Source: Salminus brasiliensis
Lineage: Eukaryota; Chordata; Actinopteri; Characiformes; Bryconidae
DNA length: 64,000 bases
Direction: 5' to 3'
Assembly: GCF_030463535.1 (NCBI RefSeq)
Contig: NC_132888.1
Location: 2,852,980 to 2,916,979 of the forward strand
Position 1 is the first letter of the stretch, and each line of letters starts with the position of its first letter. Below, piece by piece: positions 11,042-21,590 of the stretch. Made by a program: the position numbers and the translations under genes. The notes under the pieces were generated by a model. The model made no database searches. It was given only the letters and a program-made list of their open reading frames with translations, and had not been told where the DNA came from.

Positions 11042-11128
11042 TATCATGATGCTGATGATGATCCTCTTCCTCCTCATCATCATCATTTGCATCATCATCA
11101 TCATCATCATCATCATCAGCATCATCAC
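11042..11128. repeat. CAT/ATC trinucleotide microsatellite
   Basis: Imperfect ATC/ATG triplets, ending about 130 bp before the CRE of ptgs2. Confidence 0.85.
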
Positions 11129-11191
11129 ATTGTTCTGGTGTGAAATCAGTTATTACTGCACTGCTGTAAATGTGTATGAGAGAGGATAAAA

Positions 11192-11220
11192 GGGGGGGGG
11201 TGTGGGGAGGGGGAGGGGGG
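11192..11220 (+). promoter_or_regulatory. G-rich tract in the ptgs2 promoter (possible G-quadruplex / Sp-type site)
   Basis: Runs of 9, 4, 5 and 6 G separated by one to three other bases, 40 bp upstream of the CRE. Four G-runs with short loops satisfy the usual quadruplex pattern; GC-box factors could also bind. Confidence 0.5.
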
Positions 11221-11261
11221 TGTTTATCGACATACCAGAATTTTGAGTGAGCTCACGCCGA

Positions 11262-11269
11262 TGACGTCA
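11262..11269 (+). promoter_or_regulatory. Perfect cAMP response element of ptgs2
   Basis: The palindrome TGACGTCA lies 14 bp before a TATA-like box. Mammalian PTGS2 promoters have a CRE at the same relative place just upstream of the TATA box, bound by CREB/ATF/AP-1 factors during induction. Confidence 0.75.
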
Positions 11270-11283
11270 CCACTTTCTGGAGA

Positions 11284-11290
11284 TTTAAAA
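11284..11290 (+). promoter_or_regulatory. TATA-like box of ptgs2
   Basis: TTTAAAA sits 121 bp before the start codon, which puts the expected transcription start near 11315, in the GA-rich leader (11297-11335). Position inferred from the usual 25-30 bp spacing. Confidence 0.65.
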
Positions 11291-11295
11291 CCAGC

Positions 11296-11326
<31 letters not shown>

Positions 11327-11410
11327 TGAGAGAGAGCAGCAAGGCAACTTTCGACCCAGCTCAGAGACCCAGAGAAGCAGCTCTTCAGCTCGACTAAAGC
11401 TCATAGAGGG

Positions 11411-11477
11411 ATGAATAAGGCCGCCTGCTTCTTCTCGCTTCTTCTTGTGAACCTGCAGATCTTCTCCTGCTGTGGAC
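11411..11477 (+). CDS. ptgs2: ptgs2 exon 1, signal peptide
   Basis: ATG in GAGGGATGA begins a hydrophobic signal sequence of 22 codons; donor GTAAGT in phase 1. This is the first ATG after the predicted transcription start and the only one in frame with exon 2. Confidence 0.93.
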
Positions 11478-14400
11478 GTAAGTTTAACGGCTGTGCTTAA
11501 AAACCTGTAGAGGAGACCAGGGCAGTTTTAGGGGTCCAAGCACTGACGCTGCTGGAGCTCAGGATATTGTCAGCAGTTTCAGGATGTGTGTACCTGAATG
11601 TACATTATATTGTATAAGTTATTTTCCTAAAATCTTCAAAAAATATATTGATATATAGTTATATAGACTGTTTTACTATACATATTACTTTTTGTATATA
11701 ATATATTTTACTGTATGAATACTATATTTACTATACGTAGTAGAACATACAAAACAAAATCGTTATAAAGCATTTAAATTGATATTAAATAGTAGAAATA
11801 TGTTTTATTGTCCCAAATAACCTTTATGTAAGAACTTTTGACATTGTAGAAATAAGCTTATACTATATATTATACTATGATATTATACAGTAGAAATATC
11901 ATAGTCTTCAAAAAACCTTTATAAAAAACTTCAAAGTATATTATATTGTAGAAACAAAGCGTAAGAAAAATATTTATAATATACCAAATGTATATATTTT
12001 TTTCTTTTTATTATTTTTCTTATTTATGTTGTTTTAAAATTTTGCATACGTTTATGTCTGTTTCCCCTACATCCAAATGGCTAATTTTATATTATATTGC
12101 AGAAATAATATATTGTATTCCATCTTGTTACCTCAAACACACCCAAAATATGAATTTGTAACATAACTTCATAATTTGATTGTTATTGTATCTTATATTG
12201 AATACATAAATAAGTCATTTCCTCTGTGTTTGACTTTTGCAGTGGACCCCTGCTGTGCCCAGCCATGTCAGAACAGTGGACTGTGTGTGTCCAAAGGTTC
12301 AGACTCCTATGAGTGTGACTGTACCAGAACAGGGTACTATGGAGAAAACTGCACCACTCGTAAGTAGCCATCTGCATTCTGTGTCCACTGATGGTCAGCT
12401 GTCCCCTGTACACCACAGCTTTTGACACTAATGCTGCGTTTGCCTGACTGTTGTCTCTAGCTGAACTTTCCACGAGGATCAGGTCCATCCTGAAGCCAAG
12501 TCCGAACACCGTGCATCACATTCTGACGCATTACAAATGGATATGGGACATCATCAACAACATCTCCTTCCTGAGGGACGCTATAATGCGCTACGTGCTC
12601 ACATGTACGTTGAATTATTGCAGAGTATGCGAATGTGGTGGCTGTTGTTTCTATTTTAGACTAAATTCATCTAAAAACTAGTGTAAAAAATGTCTCAGGC
12701 AGTGTTTCCATATAAATTGCGTATAGTAAGCCTGAGTAATGTAGCTTTTGGAGATCTCTGGTTTAGGTATCTACACCACTGACTGTAGTTTCTCAGGAGT
12801 ATATGACATTATGACTGATGTTTATGTCTGAATTATATAGAAAAACATGGAAAAATCTGAAAACTCTGGAAAATCTATGGAATAATGTATCCTAAGCATA
12901 CACAATAATAATTGTTCTCCTGATCTTTCAATTTGCAGCAAGGTCGAATTTGGTCGACAGCCCGCCAACATACAACGCTGATTATGGCTACAAAAACTGG
13001 GAGGCCTACTCCAACCTGTCCTACTACACCCGCACCCTGCCCCCACTGCCCACACACTGCCCTGGTGGAACCGCAGCCCTTCCGGACGCCAAGCAGGTGG
13101 TGGAGAAGGTGCTCCTGAGACGGCAGTTCGTTCCAGATCCGCAGGGAACGAGCCTGATGTTCGCTTTCTTCGCCCAGCATTTCACCCACCAGTTCTTCAA
13201 ATCCGACTTGAAGAAAGGAGCAGCCTTCACCAGATCTCTGGGTCATGGAGTGAGTATCGTGTACATATATATGGGGAGTGACCTTAAACATGGACCTGTT
13301 TCAGGTGGCTGCTGCAGTTCTTTGGGGCTGAGTTATCTAACCTGGTTGTTCTGACCCGTTTCAGGTGGATCTGAGTCATGTGTATGGAGAATCTCTGGAG
13401 AGGCAGCACAAACTGAGGCTTTTTAAAGACGGAAAGATGAAATTTCAGGTATAAAACTTAGGTCTTAACAGATGACTTATAACATTTCGATTGGTCCATT
13501 CATCATGAGATGTCACCTGGTCTTCATTTGTGTGATCTTTTGTTATAGTGTAACCATGGGAAAGTGTATTGACTGTAATGACTTTGTATTGGACACGCAG
13601 GTTGTGGATGGCGAGGTCTACCCCCCGCTGGTTAAAGATGTCCAGGTGGAGATGCATTACCCTCCGAATGTTCCTGAGGAGCACCGCTTCGCTGTGGGTC
13701 ACGAGGCTTTCGGCTTGGTCCCTGGCCTGATGATGTATGCCACCATCTGGCTCAGGGAACACAACCGTGTGTGTGACATTTTGAAGGAGGAGCATCCTGA
13801 CTGGGAAGATGAGCGCATCTTCCAGACCACACGGCTAATTCTGATCGGTGAGGAGACCTCTGGAGACCATTGGGAAATTTTTATGTTTAATAAAATACAA
13901 AGATAAATGAGTAAAGGACACTGGAAATAACTATTCCTATATACTATAACTACAAAAACCTCATATCTCCATTTTTGCCATTTTTCTCTTAAATCTGGCT
14001 ACAATACAGAATACGAAATTATACAGACATACAGATTATCTGCAAAATATGTGCTGGATCCTTCAAATTGGCAATGATTCAGAGTAATTCAAGCCTCAGT
14101 TTAAGCTCAGACTACAGTAGGGAAGAACTCTCTCTTATGATGATCGCTTATGAGAATGAATAAAACACTGGGATCCAATAAGACTAGAACAACAAGGTTT
14201 TAATAATGTAACAATACTGAGATTAATGCTCTCCTTCCTTCTCCCCCAGGTGAGACGATCAAAATCGTGATCGAGGATTACGTCCAGCACCTGAGCGGCT
14301 ACCACTTTAGGCTGAAGTTCGACCCAGAGCTCCTCTTCAGCCAGAGGTTTCAGTACCAGAACCGCATCGCCTCTGAGTTCAACACGCTATACCACTGGCA

Positions 14401-15750
14401 CCCGCTGATGCCTGACACTTTTCACATCCAGCATCAGGTCTACTCGTACCCTCAGTTCTTCTTCAACAACTCCATAGTGACCGAGCACGGCATCAGTAAC
14501 CTGGTGGAGTCCTTCACCAAGCAAACTGCTGGCAGGGTGAGTACCTCTGCTCGTGTCTTTTACGACTTCACAGTCGGAAATATTCCTTTAGCAGGTCTCA
14601 TTACGACAAACACATTCATATATACTCATCAGACCTGACCTTGTATCTCCTCAGATTTCTGGTGGATGGAACCTGCCTCCTCCAGTGCAGGTAATGGCAA
14701 CTAAGGTTCTGGAACACAGCAGACAGATGCGCTATCAGTCCTTCAATGCTTACAGGAAACGTTTCGGTTTGAGACCCTACACGTCCTTTGAAGACATGAC
14801 AGGTGAGACATGGCCAATTATGTAGTATCGTTATACATTTTTCAGTATCTTCTATAAACTATTCAGTATCCGCTATGAATTATTTACTATCTGCCACAAA
14901 TTATTCAGTGTCTACTCTAAATTATTCAGTATCCATTATGAGCCATTCAGTATCTACTATATGGTATTCAGTATCCCCTATGAATTATCAGTATCTGTTC
15001 TAAATGATTCAGTATCTACTAAGAATGATTCAGTTCCCAGTATGAATTATTCTTTGTCTACTATGAACTATTAAGTATCCAGTATTTTCAATATCTACTA
15101 TTATTTAGTAGATTTAATAAAGTGTAATATACTGGAAACACTATGGAACTAATATTTAACATATGTAGCGAATAACTGGCAATCTAGGTCCACATACAGG
15201 TTCTCATATGAATAAATACCATAACATATACCAATTTTCCATCTTACACCCATCTGGTCAGTTGTTTTAGTGCATAAAACGTAAAACTATAAAGGTTCCT
15301 AAATAATAATCTGCATTTATATCTTTGTTGTTTTTAGGTAATAAGGAGCTTGCAGCAGAGCTGGAGAAACTATATGGAGATATAGACTCAGTGGAGCTGT
15401 ACTCTGGGCTGCTGGTGGAAAAGCCCAGGCCCAACGCCGTGTTCGGAGAGACCATGGTGGAGATGGGTGCCCCCTATTCCCTGAAAGGCCTTTTGGGAAA
15501 TCCCATCTGCTCCCCTGAGTACTGGATGCCCAGCACATTTGGTGGCAAAGTGGGATTTGATATAGTCAACAGTGCCTCGCTGAAGAAGCTGGTGTGCCTC
15601 AATGTTAAAGGACCCTGCCCTATGGTGTCCTTCAAAGTGCCTGATGTAAAGTTTCCCAGCGCAGCGAGTGGCAATGCCAGCTCAGACCCCTCCGGACACA
15701 GCGAGATCAGTCCCACTGTTTTACTGAAAGAACGGACTTCTGAGCTGTAA
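11411..15750 (+). CDS. ptgs2: Prostaglandin G/H synthase 2 (cyclooxygenase-2), with one apparent frameshift
   Basis: COX-2 converts arachidonate to PGG2 and PGH2 on the luminal side of the ER and nuclear envelope. Coding exons: 11411-11477, 12243-12359, 12461-12604, 12939-13249, 13365-13449, 13601-13847, 14250-14536, 14655-14802, 15338-15750. Without the extra base in exon 5 this gives about 605 residues, the family length. Seen: signal peptide [18 protein letters not shown]-like module ([10 protein letters not shown]), membrane-binding helices, VLTSRS with the carboxylate-binding Arg, distal His in [10 protein letters not shown], catalytic Tyr and proximal His in LYHWHPL, aspirin-target Ser in GAPYSLKGL, and COX-2-type Val and Arg ([15 protein letters not shown]). 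The tail KERTSEL resembles the STEL ER-retention ending, and the COX-2-specific C-terminal insert keeps an N-glycosylation site (GNASS). Odd points: an extra A in exon 5 and fusion of the mammalian exons 4 and 5. Paralogue (a or b) undecided. Confidence 0.96.
12243..12359 (+). CDS. ptgs2: ptgs2 exon 2, EGF-like domain
   Basis: [15 protein letters not shown] and later [15 protein letters not shown] give the six-cysteine EGF module and an N-glycosylation site. Length 117 bp, the same as the human exon as I recall it. Confidence 0.96.
12461..12604 (+). CDS. ptgs2: ptgs2 exon 3, membrane-binding helices
   Basis: [20 protein letters not shown] to [11 protein letters not shown], 144 bp. These amphipathic helices insert into one leaflet of the membrane and lead to the cyclooxygenase channel mouth. 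Confidence 0.95.
12939..13249 (+). CDS. ptgs2: ptgs2 exon 4, fusion of two mammalian exons
   Basis: Continuous reading from [18 protein letters not shown] to TRSLGHG, 311 bp. The mammalian gene splits this between exons 4 and 5. Here the junction region reads [13 protein letters not shown], five residues shorter than the mammalian CPTPLGVKGKKQLPD, with no splice sites. It contains the distal haem-side His and a glycosylated NLSYYT. Confidence 0.94.
13365..13449 (+). CDS. ptgs2: ptgs2 exon 5, one base too long (frameshift as written)
   Basis: Reads [20 protein letters not shown] then KDGKMK. The exon should be 84 bp and end in-frame at CAG before the GTATAA donor; it is 85 bp because four A occur after ATG (13440-13443) where three are expected. 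Read literally, exon 6 shifts frame and a TAA at 13633-13635 ends the protein after about 252 residues. No alternative donor or acceptor nearby restores phase. Confidence 0.88.
13601..13847 (+). CDS. ptgs2: ptgs2 exon 6
   Basis: Reads [20 protein letters not shown] to TTRLILIG, 247 bp, the same length as its mammalian counterpart, and open through the expected frame. That intactness argues against a long-dead pseudogene. Contains [19 protein letters not shown], a highly conserved peroxidase/COX core helix. Confidence 0.96.
14250..14536 (+). CDS. ptgs2: ptgs2 exon 7, catalytic Tyr and haem ligand
   Basis: [19 protein letters not shown] to [10 protein letters not shown], 287 bp. LYHWHPL holds the radical-forming Tyr and the proximal haem His. 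NNSIVT keeps the conserved glycosylation site. Confidence 0.96.
14655..14802 (+). CDS. ptgs2: ptgs2 exon 8
   Basis: [20 protein letters not shown] to YTSFEDMT, 148 bp, matching the mammalian exon length. The start departs from the usual VAGGRNVPPAV pattern (Trp for Arg, extra Pro). Confidence 0.95.
14830..15090 (+). repeat. About 25-bp minisatellite in ptgs2 intron 8
   Basis: Roughly ten copies of ATTCAGTATCTACTATGAAT with drift (TCCGCTATG, TCCATTATG, and so on). It lies between exons 8 and 9. Confidence 0.85.
15338..15750 (+). CDS. ptgs2: ptgs2 exon 9, C-terminal coding part
   Basis: [20 protein letters not shown] to LLKERTSEL and stop. Contains the COX-2 selectivity residues (Arg in KPRPN, Val in ETMVE), the acetylatable Ser in GAPYSLK, and a COX-2-specific insert before the C-terminus. 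Confidence 0.97.
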
Positions 15751-16085
15751 AAACAATGAACAACAACCCTGCAGGATTTTACACAGGTTGTTTAATGATG
15801 GCATTATTCCTAAATGTATGATTAAGTGTATTTATTATATTATTTATTTGTGTAATTATTTATTTATTTATTGACAGACAGAACCTCCTGTTTATTTATT
15901 TTTTTTATTTTATTAAATTATTTCTGGGTTCTGTGTTGCAAGTGTTTAAAGGAAGTTCTGCGACATGCAAGTTCATGATATGTACTGTTCTGATATATGC
16001 ATTATGAATTTTTTAAGACCATTTCATTAATGTTATTAAATCCAGCTGAAATTTTTCAATAAAAATGTCTTTTTGTTTTTTATAT
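15751..16085 (+). promoter_or_regulatory. ptgs2 3' UTR with AU-rich instability elements and poly(A) signal
   Basis: Clustered ATTTA pentamers and TTATTTATT nonamers at about 15834-15910 are the class of element that makes COX-2 mRNA short-lived in mammals (HuR / TTP targets). AATAAA at 16058-16063 marks the likely cleavage region near 16080. Confidence 0.85.
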
Positions 16086-16097
16086 AAAGAGTATCAA

Positions 16098-16513
16098 TCA
16101 ATCTAACCGATCTAACACAAAAAGAGCAGAAACTGTGCTATAGTGAAAGTATGGTACTGTATCCCAATCTAACTCAATTAAAGAGCAGAAACTGTACTAT
16201 AGTGAAAGTATGGTACTGTACCCCAATCTAACTCAATTAAAGAGCTGAAACTGTACTATGGTGAAAGTATGGTACTGTATCCCAATCTAACTCAATTAAA
16301 GAGCAGAAACTGTACTATGGTGAAAGTATGGTACTGTATCTCAATCTAACTCAATTAAAAGAGCAGAAACTGTACTATAGTGAAAGTATGGTACTGTATC
16401 CCAATCTAACTCAATTAAAGAGCTGAAACTGTACTATAGTGAAAGTATGGTACTGTACCCCAATCTAACTCAATTAAAGAGCTGAAACTGTACTATAGTG
16501 AAAGTATGGGTAC
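16098..16513 (+). repeat. 59-bp satellite, array 1 (about 7 copies), just downstream of ptgs2
   Basis: Unit: AGAGCAGAAACTGTACTATA, GTGAAAGTATGGTACTGTAT, CCCAATCTAACTCAATTAA. It begins within 30 bp of the predicted ptgs2 poly(A) site. The same unit, inverted, forms the larger array at 41.2-42.7 kb. Confidence 0.92.
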
Positions 16514-17159
16514 TGATCGGATCCAGCTGCTGCTTCAGAGGATCCAACATCTGATGAGTTGTACACAAACAACAAAATGTGGAAAAGATTACTAAAAGAC
16601 GCTTTCACAGTAATATAAACAACAGCGATGCTGTTTATGACCTGCTAATGCACTCACTCCTGCTGTGATTACCCAACCCTTTAGAAGAGCTCCAAACCAC
16701 CGGCCTCTGGCATTAGACACAGTTTGTTTAGTTTTGGGAAACATCAGGTTATGTAAAGTGGTCCCACACAACTGTGATGAGTAGCTTCTAAGAGACTGGA
16801 TTGAACAATATTTACCAATTAACATAAACCACATCAAAGTGACTTGCATAAATTACATAAATCACTTGTAATTCACTAACCCAGCCTCACAGCTAATAAG
16901 AGAAACAAAACAATAGAGGATGCCAGGAGCCAATTGAAAAGATCCTTGCTGAAAAAAATAACAGCCTGGCCAGTTCCAGCTGGTTAATCTGGTCAAGACC
17001 TTGACCAGCATATAGGGTATGTTTGCAGATATAACCGATCTACCAGCATGTCTAACCTGACCAATCTAAATAACCAGAATGACCAATTTTTTTGACTGGT
17101 ATGACTAGCATGAACAAGCTAAATGACCAGCCTGACCAGAATGACCATGCTTACAATGG

Positions 17160-17545
17160 CTGCTGTCAAGGCAGCAAGTGAATAGTGAGTTCTTGAAGAT
17201 GATGAAGGTGCTGAAACAGGAAAAATGGACAAACTTTGACCCGAACCAAACTGTGATGTTCTAGACAACTCAGCCAGAACAGCACCACTAAAACATCAGG
17301 CAGGTCTTGTGGGGTGGTTCCGGGTATGCAGTGCTCAGTACCTACCAAAAGTGCTCTAAATCTGCGATAGGGTCATTGATGCTCATGCAGGTCCCATCAC
17401 ACAACTTACAGAACTTAAAGGATCTGCTGCTAACTTCTTGGCATTCAGAATTCCACAGGACACCTTCAGAAGTCTTGTGGAGGCCCTGCCTTGATGGGTC
17501 AGAGCTGTTTTGGCAGCACAAGGGGGATCTACACTATATTGGCTA
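17160..17545 (-). repeat. Dispersed repeat family B, copy 1
   Basis: Shares GGTAGGTACTGA, CATCAGGCAGGTCTTG and ATCTGCTGCTAA blocks with 37.68-38.09 kb and 55.56-55.94 kb, which are in the opposite orientation. Type unknown; no intact reading frame. Confidence 0.65.
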
Positions 17546-17773
17546 GCTTGTGATTGGTTAACCTGTGATTGGACATTCATCAAACATCAATGTCTGTCTA
17601 TCGCAGTTCATGTACAGTCAAGCTGGAAAGTCTGCACACCCCTTTCTTCTATAATAGATTGAGGTTATTTTTTTTTGCCTTAAACATCTACGAACATCTA
17701 TACACACCTGCCAATAATTACAAAGTGAGTTATTTAAGGGTTACATATCTATACACATCCTAATATTAATAGC

Positions 17774-17965
17774 CTAATTATTGGTTGATGCACCTTTGGC
17801 AGCAATTACAGCTTTAAGGCATCTTGGGAAAGAAGCTATGAGCTTGAAATACTTGCTTCTGGACATTTTCATCCATTCCTCTTGGCATATCCTTGCAAGC
17901 TCCTTCAGGTTAAAGTTGATGAGGGATTCATTCACTAATGTACCTACAAGTAAAGGTGTTAGCAC
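17774..17965 (-). pseudogene. Tc1/mariner-like transposase, C-terminal fragment
   Basis: Minus-strand reading gives NFNLKELARICQEEWMKMSR, then FKLIASFPRCLKAVIAAKGA. The EEW...L..S.PRR...VI.AKG ending is the characteristic C-terminus of Tc1-like transposases. The DDE catalytic part is missing. The plus-strand CAAGCTGGAAAGTCTGCACA at 17618 probably marks one terminus. Confidence 0.75.
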
Positions 17966-18639
17966 CTAAGAACCCTCAGGAAAGTACAAATACAATCAAA
18001 CATTTTACTCGAGAACGTGGGACTAACTGAGCAAAAGGAGCAAGTTACTCCACAGATCTGAGAACAAAGCATTACAAAACTCACCAGGAAAAGCACTGCA
18101 GCACAATGACCATAATTAGATAGGAGAGAAAGGTATCACTTGAAACACTGTGTGTAGCAATTAAGGTATTTACAGTATGATGATGCACTTAAAAACTGCC
18201 TGTTTGTTTGGAAACTCCAGACTCACTTTTATGTCCAATTGCATCTGAGCCTTCAGGTATAAACACTGAAAATTATAGACATATATGACAATTAAAACAG
18301 CAGATTTGTACTTTTTTAACCTACTGGAAATCGCTGGAGGATGGCTAAAACAACATAGGAGCAGCAGTTTCTTACGCTACACCAGCAAGGGGTTTCTAAT
18401 AAAGTGACCAGAGGTCGCTCATGTACATTGATACACTGAAATAAATGTTTATAAATCAGATGTATCAAGTGGTAGCACATGAATCAGGCAAGAGTAGTGA
18501 TAGCTGAATACTGAGTACACTGTCCAAAAAGTATTCAGAAACATTCCAATACAATACTTAAAAGTAATGCAATTATAATATGTTTATTATATATTAAAAA
18601 TAGAAAAATAGGCATAATCAGGAATATGCCTATTTTTAC

Positions 18640-20010
18640 ACTAAGATAAATATCTGATCAGCACAGTGATTTATCAGTCTACTCAGGCTTTAGTAGAGCT
18701 CAGTAACACTGAGATCAATAACTGATCAGCACAGTGATTTATCAGTCTACTCAGGCTTTAGTAGAGCTCAGTAACACTGAGGTAAATAACTGATCAACAC
18801 AGTGATTTATCAGTCTACTCAGGCTTTAGTAGAGCCCAGTAACACTGAGATTAATAACTGATCAGCACAGTGATTTATCAGTCTACTCAGGCTTTAGTAG
18901 AGCTCAGTAACACTGAGATCAATAACTGATCAGCACAGTGATTTATCAGTCTACTCAGGCTTTAGCAGAGCTCAGTAACACTGAAATAAATAACTGATCA
19001 GCACAGTGATTTATCAGTCTACTCAGGCTTTAGTAGAGCTCAGTAACACTGAGATCAATAACTGATCAGCACAGTGATTTATCAGTCTACTCAGGCTTTA
19101 GTAGAGCTCAGTAACACTGAGGTAAATAACTGATCAACACAGTGATTTATCAGTCTACTCAGGCTTTAGTAGAGCCCAGTAACACTGAGATTAATAACTG
19201 ATCAGCACAGTGATTTATCAGTCTACTCAGGCTTTAGTAGAGCTCAGTAACACTGAGATCAATAACTGATCAGCACAGTGATTTATCAGTCTACTCAGGC
19301 TTTAGCAGAGCTCAGTAACACTGAAATAAATAACTGATCAGCACAGTGATTTATCAGTCTACTCAGGCTTTAGTAGAGCTCAGTAACACTGAGATCAATA
19401 ACTGATCAGCACAGTGATTTATCAGTCTACTCAGGCTTTAGTAGAGCTCAGTATCACTAAGGTAAATAACTGATCAGCACAGTGATTTATCAGTCTACTC
19501 AGGCTTTAGTAGAGCTCAGTAACACTGAGATCAATAACTGATCAGCACAGTGATTTATCAGTCTACTCAGGCTTTAGTAGAGCTCAATAATACTGAGATA
19601 AATAACTGATCAGCACAGTGATTTATCAGTCTACTCAGGCTTTAGTAGAGCTCAGTAACACTGAGATCAATAACTGATCAGCACAGTGATTTATCAGTCT
19701 ACTCAGGCTTTAGTAGAGCCCAGTAACACTGAGATTAATAACTGATCAGCACAGTGATTTATCAGTCTACTCAGGCTTTAGTAGAGCTCAGTAACACTGA
19801 GATTAATAACTGATCAGCACAGTGATTTATCAGTCTACTCAGGCTTTAGTAGAGCTCAGTAACACTGAGGTAAATAACTGATCAGCACAGTGATTTATCA
19901 GTCTACTCAGGCTTTAGTAGAGCTCAGTAACACTGAGATAAATAACTGATCAACTACAGGAAGCACAGTGGTTTATCAGTCTACTCAGGCTTTAGTAGAG
20001 TTCAGTAAAA
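18640..20010 (+). repeat. 68-bp minisatellite, about 20 copies, with a 5-unit higher-order repeat
   Basis: Unit: GATCAATAACTGATCAGCAC, AGTGATTTATCAGTCTACTC, AGGCTTTAGTAGAGCTCAGT, AACACTGA. Diagnostic variants (GGTAAATAACTGATCAACAC, AGAGCCCAG, AGCAGAGCTC, AATAAATAAC) recur in the same order in units 2-6 and 7-11, giving a 340-bp period from 18713 to 19053. Confidence 0.93.
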
Positions 20011-21590
20011 CATAAAGAAATAAATAACTGGAACCGGAAACTGGTTGTTTGTTTTTAGGGTCTATCTAACAAATGAGTTTCCTACAGACCATAATCTGGT
20101 TAAACAGTTAATAGGCCAGTGCTGATGGTGTTCATTTTGATGATAGTCTTTTTTAAAATTAAATTTAGTGAGTAAATAGTAAATATTAAAATATTCTGAC
20201 AGTATGCACCAATGAAAGGTAAATGTAACTGTAATTCTGAATACTGGCCTTTTACAATGCTACTGGAACTGAATACAGACACTAAAATCCAGAATATCTG
20301 TATTTCATTAAATGCACACAAATAAGACATTTTACATCAACAAAATTGCTTAGTTTCTATATTTTGGTTAGACACACGTTGCTAAATCATTATATTCATT
20401 TGCAACCATGTAAATCTGAGGCACCATTTCAAATCAAGTGCCACAACATTATTTCCGAACTCAGCTTTCACATCCAATTACAGTCTAACCCTGTGATAGA
20501 AGACATGAGAAACTGCATGCAGGATTACAGTCTGTGCCTGAAATGATGCATTATGAGTATAAACCACATTTCATTTTCAGCACCTACTGGAAATCTCCAT
20601 GCTGTCAGAGCTCCAAAATTGCTGTCGGAATTGCAGAGGAATGGAAATAAAGAATTTCACATCACATTTAGAGATTTGCGGTAACATTCAATAGTCTTGG
20701 GTGGTGGAAAAGCCTAAAACTCTACTCCGGGGCACAGTACTGCACGACCAGCATCTCATTTAATGTACTGTAATGATGGGCTGATTAGATAAACTCTTTG
20801 AGTGATGCCATTGAAGAACCACTTTTTATGCTTGTGATAGAGATGAGTGAGTGTGAAGAACCTTCAAAAGTTCCAAAATATTCTGAAAATTGTTCTTTAT
20901 GAAACCAAAAGTGGTGCTTCTCGGGCATCACCTTTATTTTTAAGTGTGTAGGTGTTGAATGGGAACTGGAAATAGTGGCCTTTATCCTGGAGAGCACTGG
21001 AAATGGTTGAATAAACACACAACTAACACAATGGGTATGAGATTGGCCAGTGACTTTCGGTACTTTAGGTGAAGGTTGGTGCACCTAGTAGAGTGGATGT
21101 AGTAGGGAATGGAAAAGTACAGAAGGTAGAAGGGCTGGAAACAGGGCCATTATAAATGTCATACTAATACTAACCACACGTTTGCCACAGGAATTACTGG
21201 AAGAGGGATGGAATATACCAGAAACCAGGACTCTGTTCCTGAGCCAAAACAGCAGAATACAGTGGGATATTCAAGCACCCAGACTTACAAGTTCACTGAG
21301 GCTGGAAAATTCACTCAGTTACAGCAGACAGGCAGACTAGGATGTGTCTTATGTAAGTTTACTCACAAGGTGCAGGGAAAGCATGCATATTCGAAAACGT
21401 AGATAAGGTGCAAGTCTAAACCACTTCTAATGACCTCAGTTCAGCTTTCTTTGGGACACTGCTTGGACAATTTACACTCTCCAAACGAGATCCTTCCATC
21501 TAAAGCTCTTTACACTGTCATAGAAAACCCGGAGCAGATTATGATCCGAGGATTGCTGGTTCGAATTCCACTGGTCCACTTGTTAGGGAG
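20011..21590. other. Gene-free interval, unique-looking sequence
   Basis: Small open frames only, none with a recognisable domain or splice context. 20940-21015 (GGTGTTGAATGGGAACTGGA...) resembles 7468-7530, the flank of the 14-bp array element. A tRNA B-box-like GGTTCGAATTCC occurs at about 21560. Confidence 0.5.

Larger units (their letters stand above)
16514..18640. other. Gene-free interval with DNA transposon relics
   Basis: Contains part of an ACCAGC-rich dispersed element (16945-17155, related to 34.17-34.64 kb and 47.38-47.53 kb), a dispersed repeat family B copy (17160-17545), a Tc1-like relic (17610-17990), and a single stray GTTTCTAATAAAGTGACCAG at about 18387. No exon recognised. 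Confidence 0.6.

Noticed and set aside
18640..20010. Regularly spaced repeats that might suggest a CRISPR array
   Set aside because: Whole 68-bp units are homogeneous with no unique spacers, and the genome is eukaryotic.
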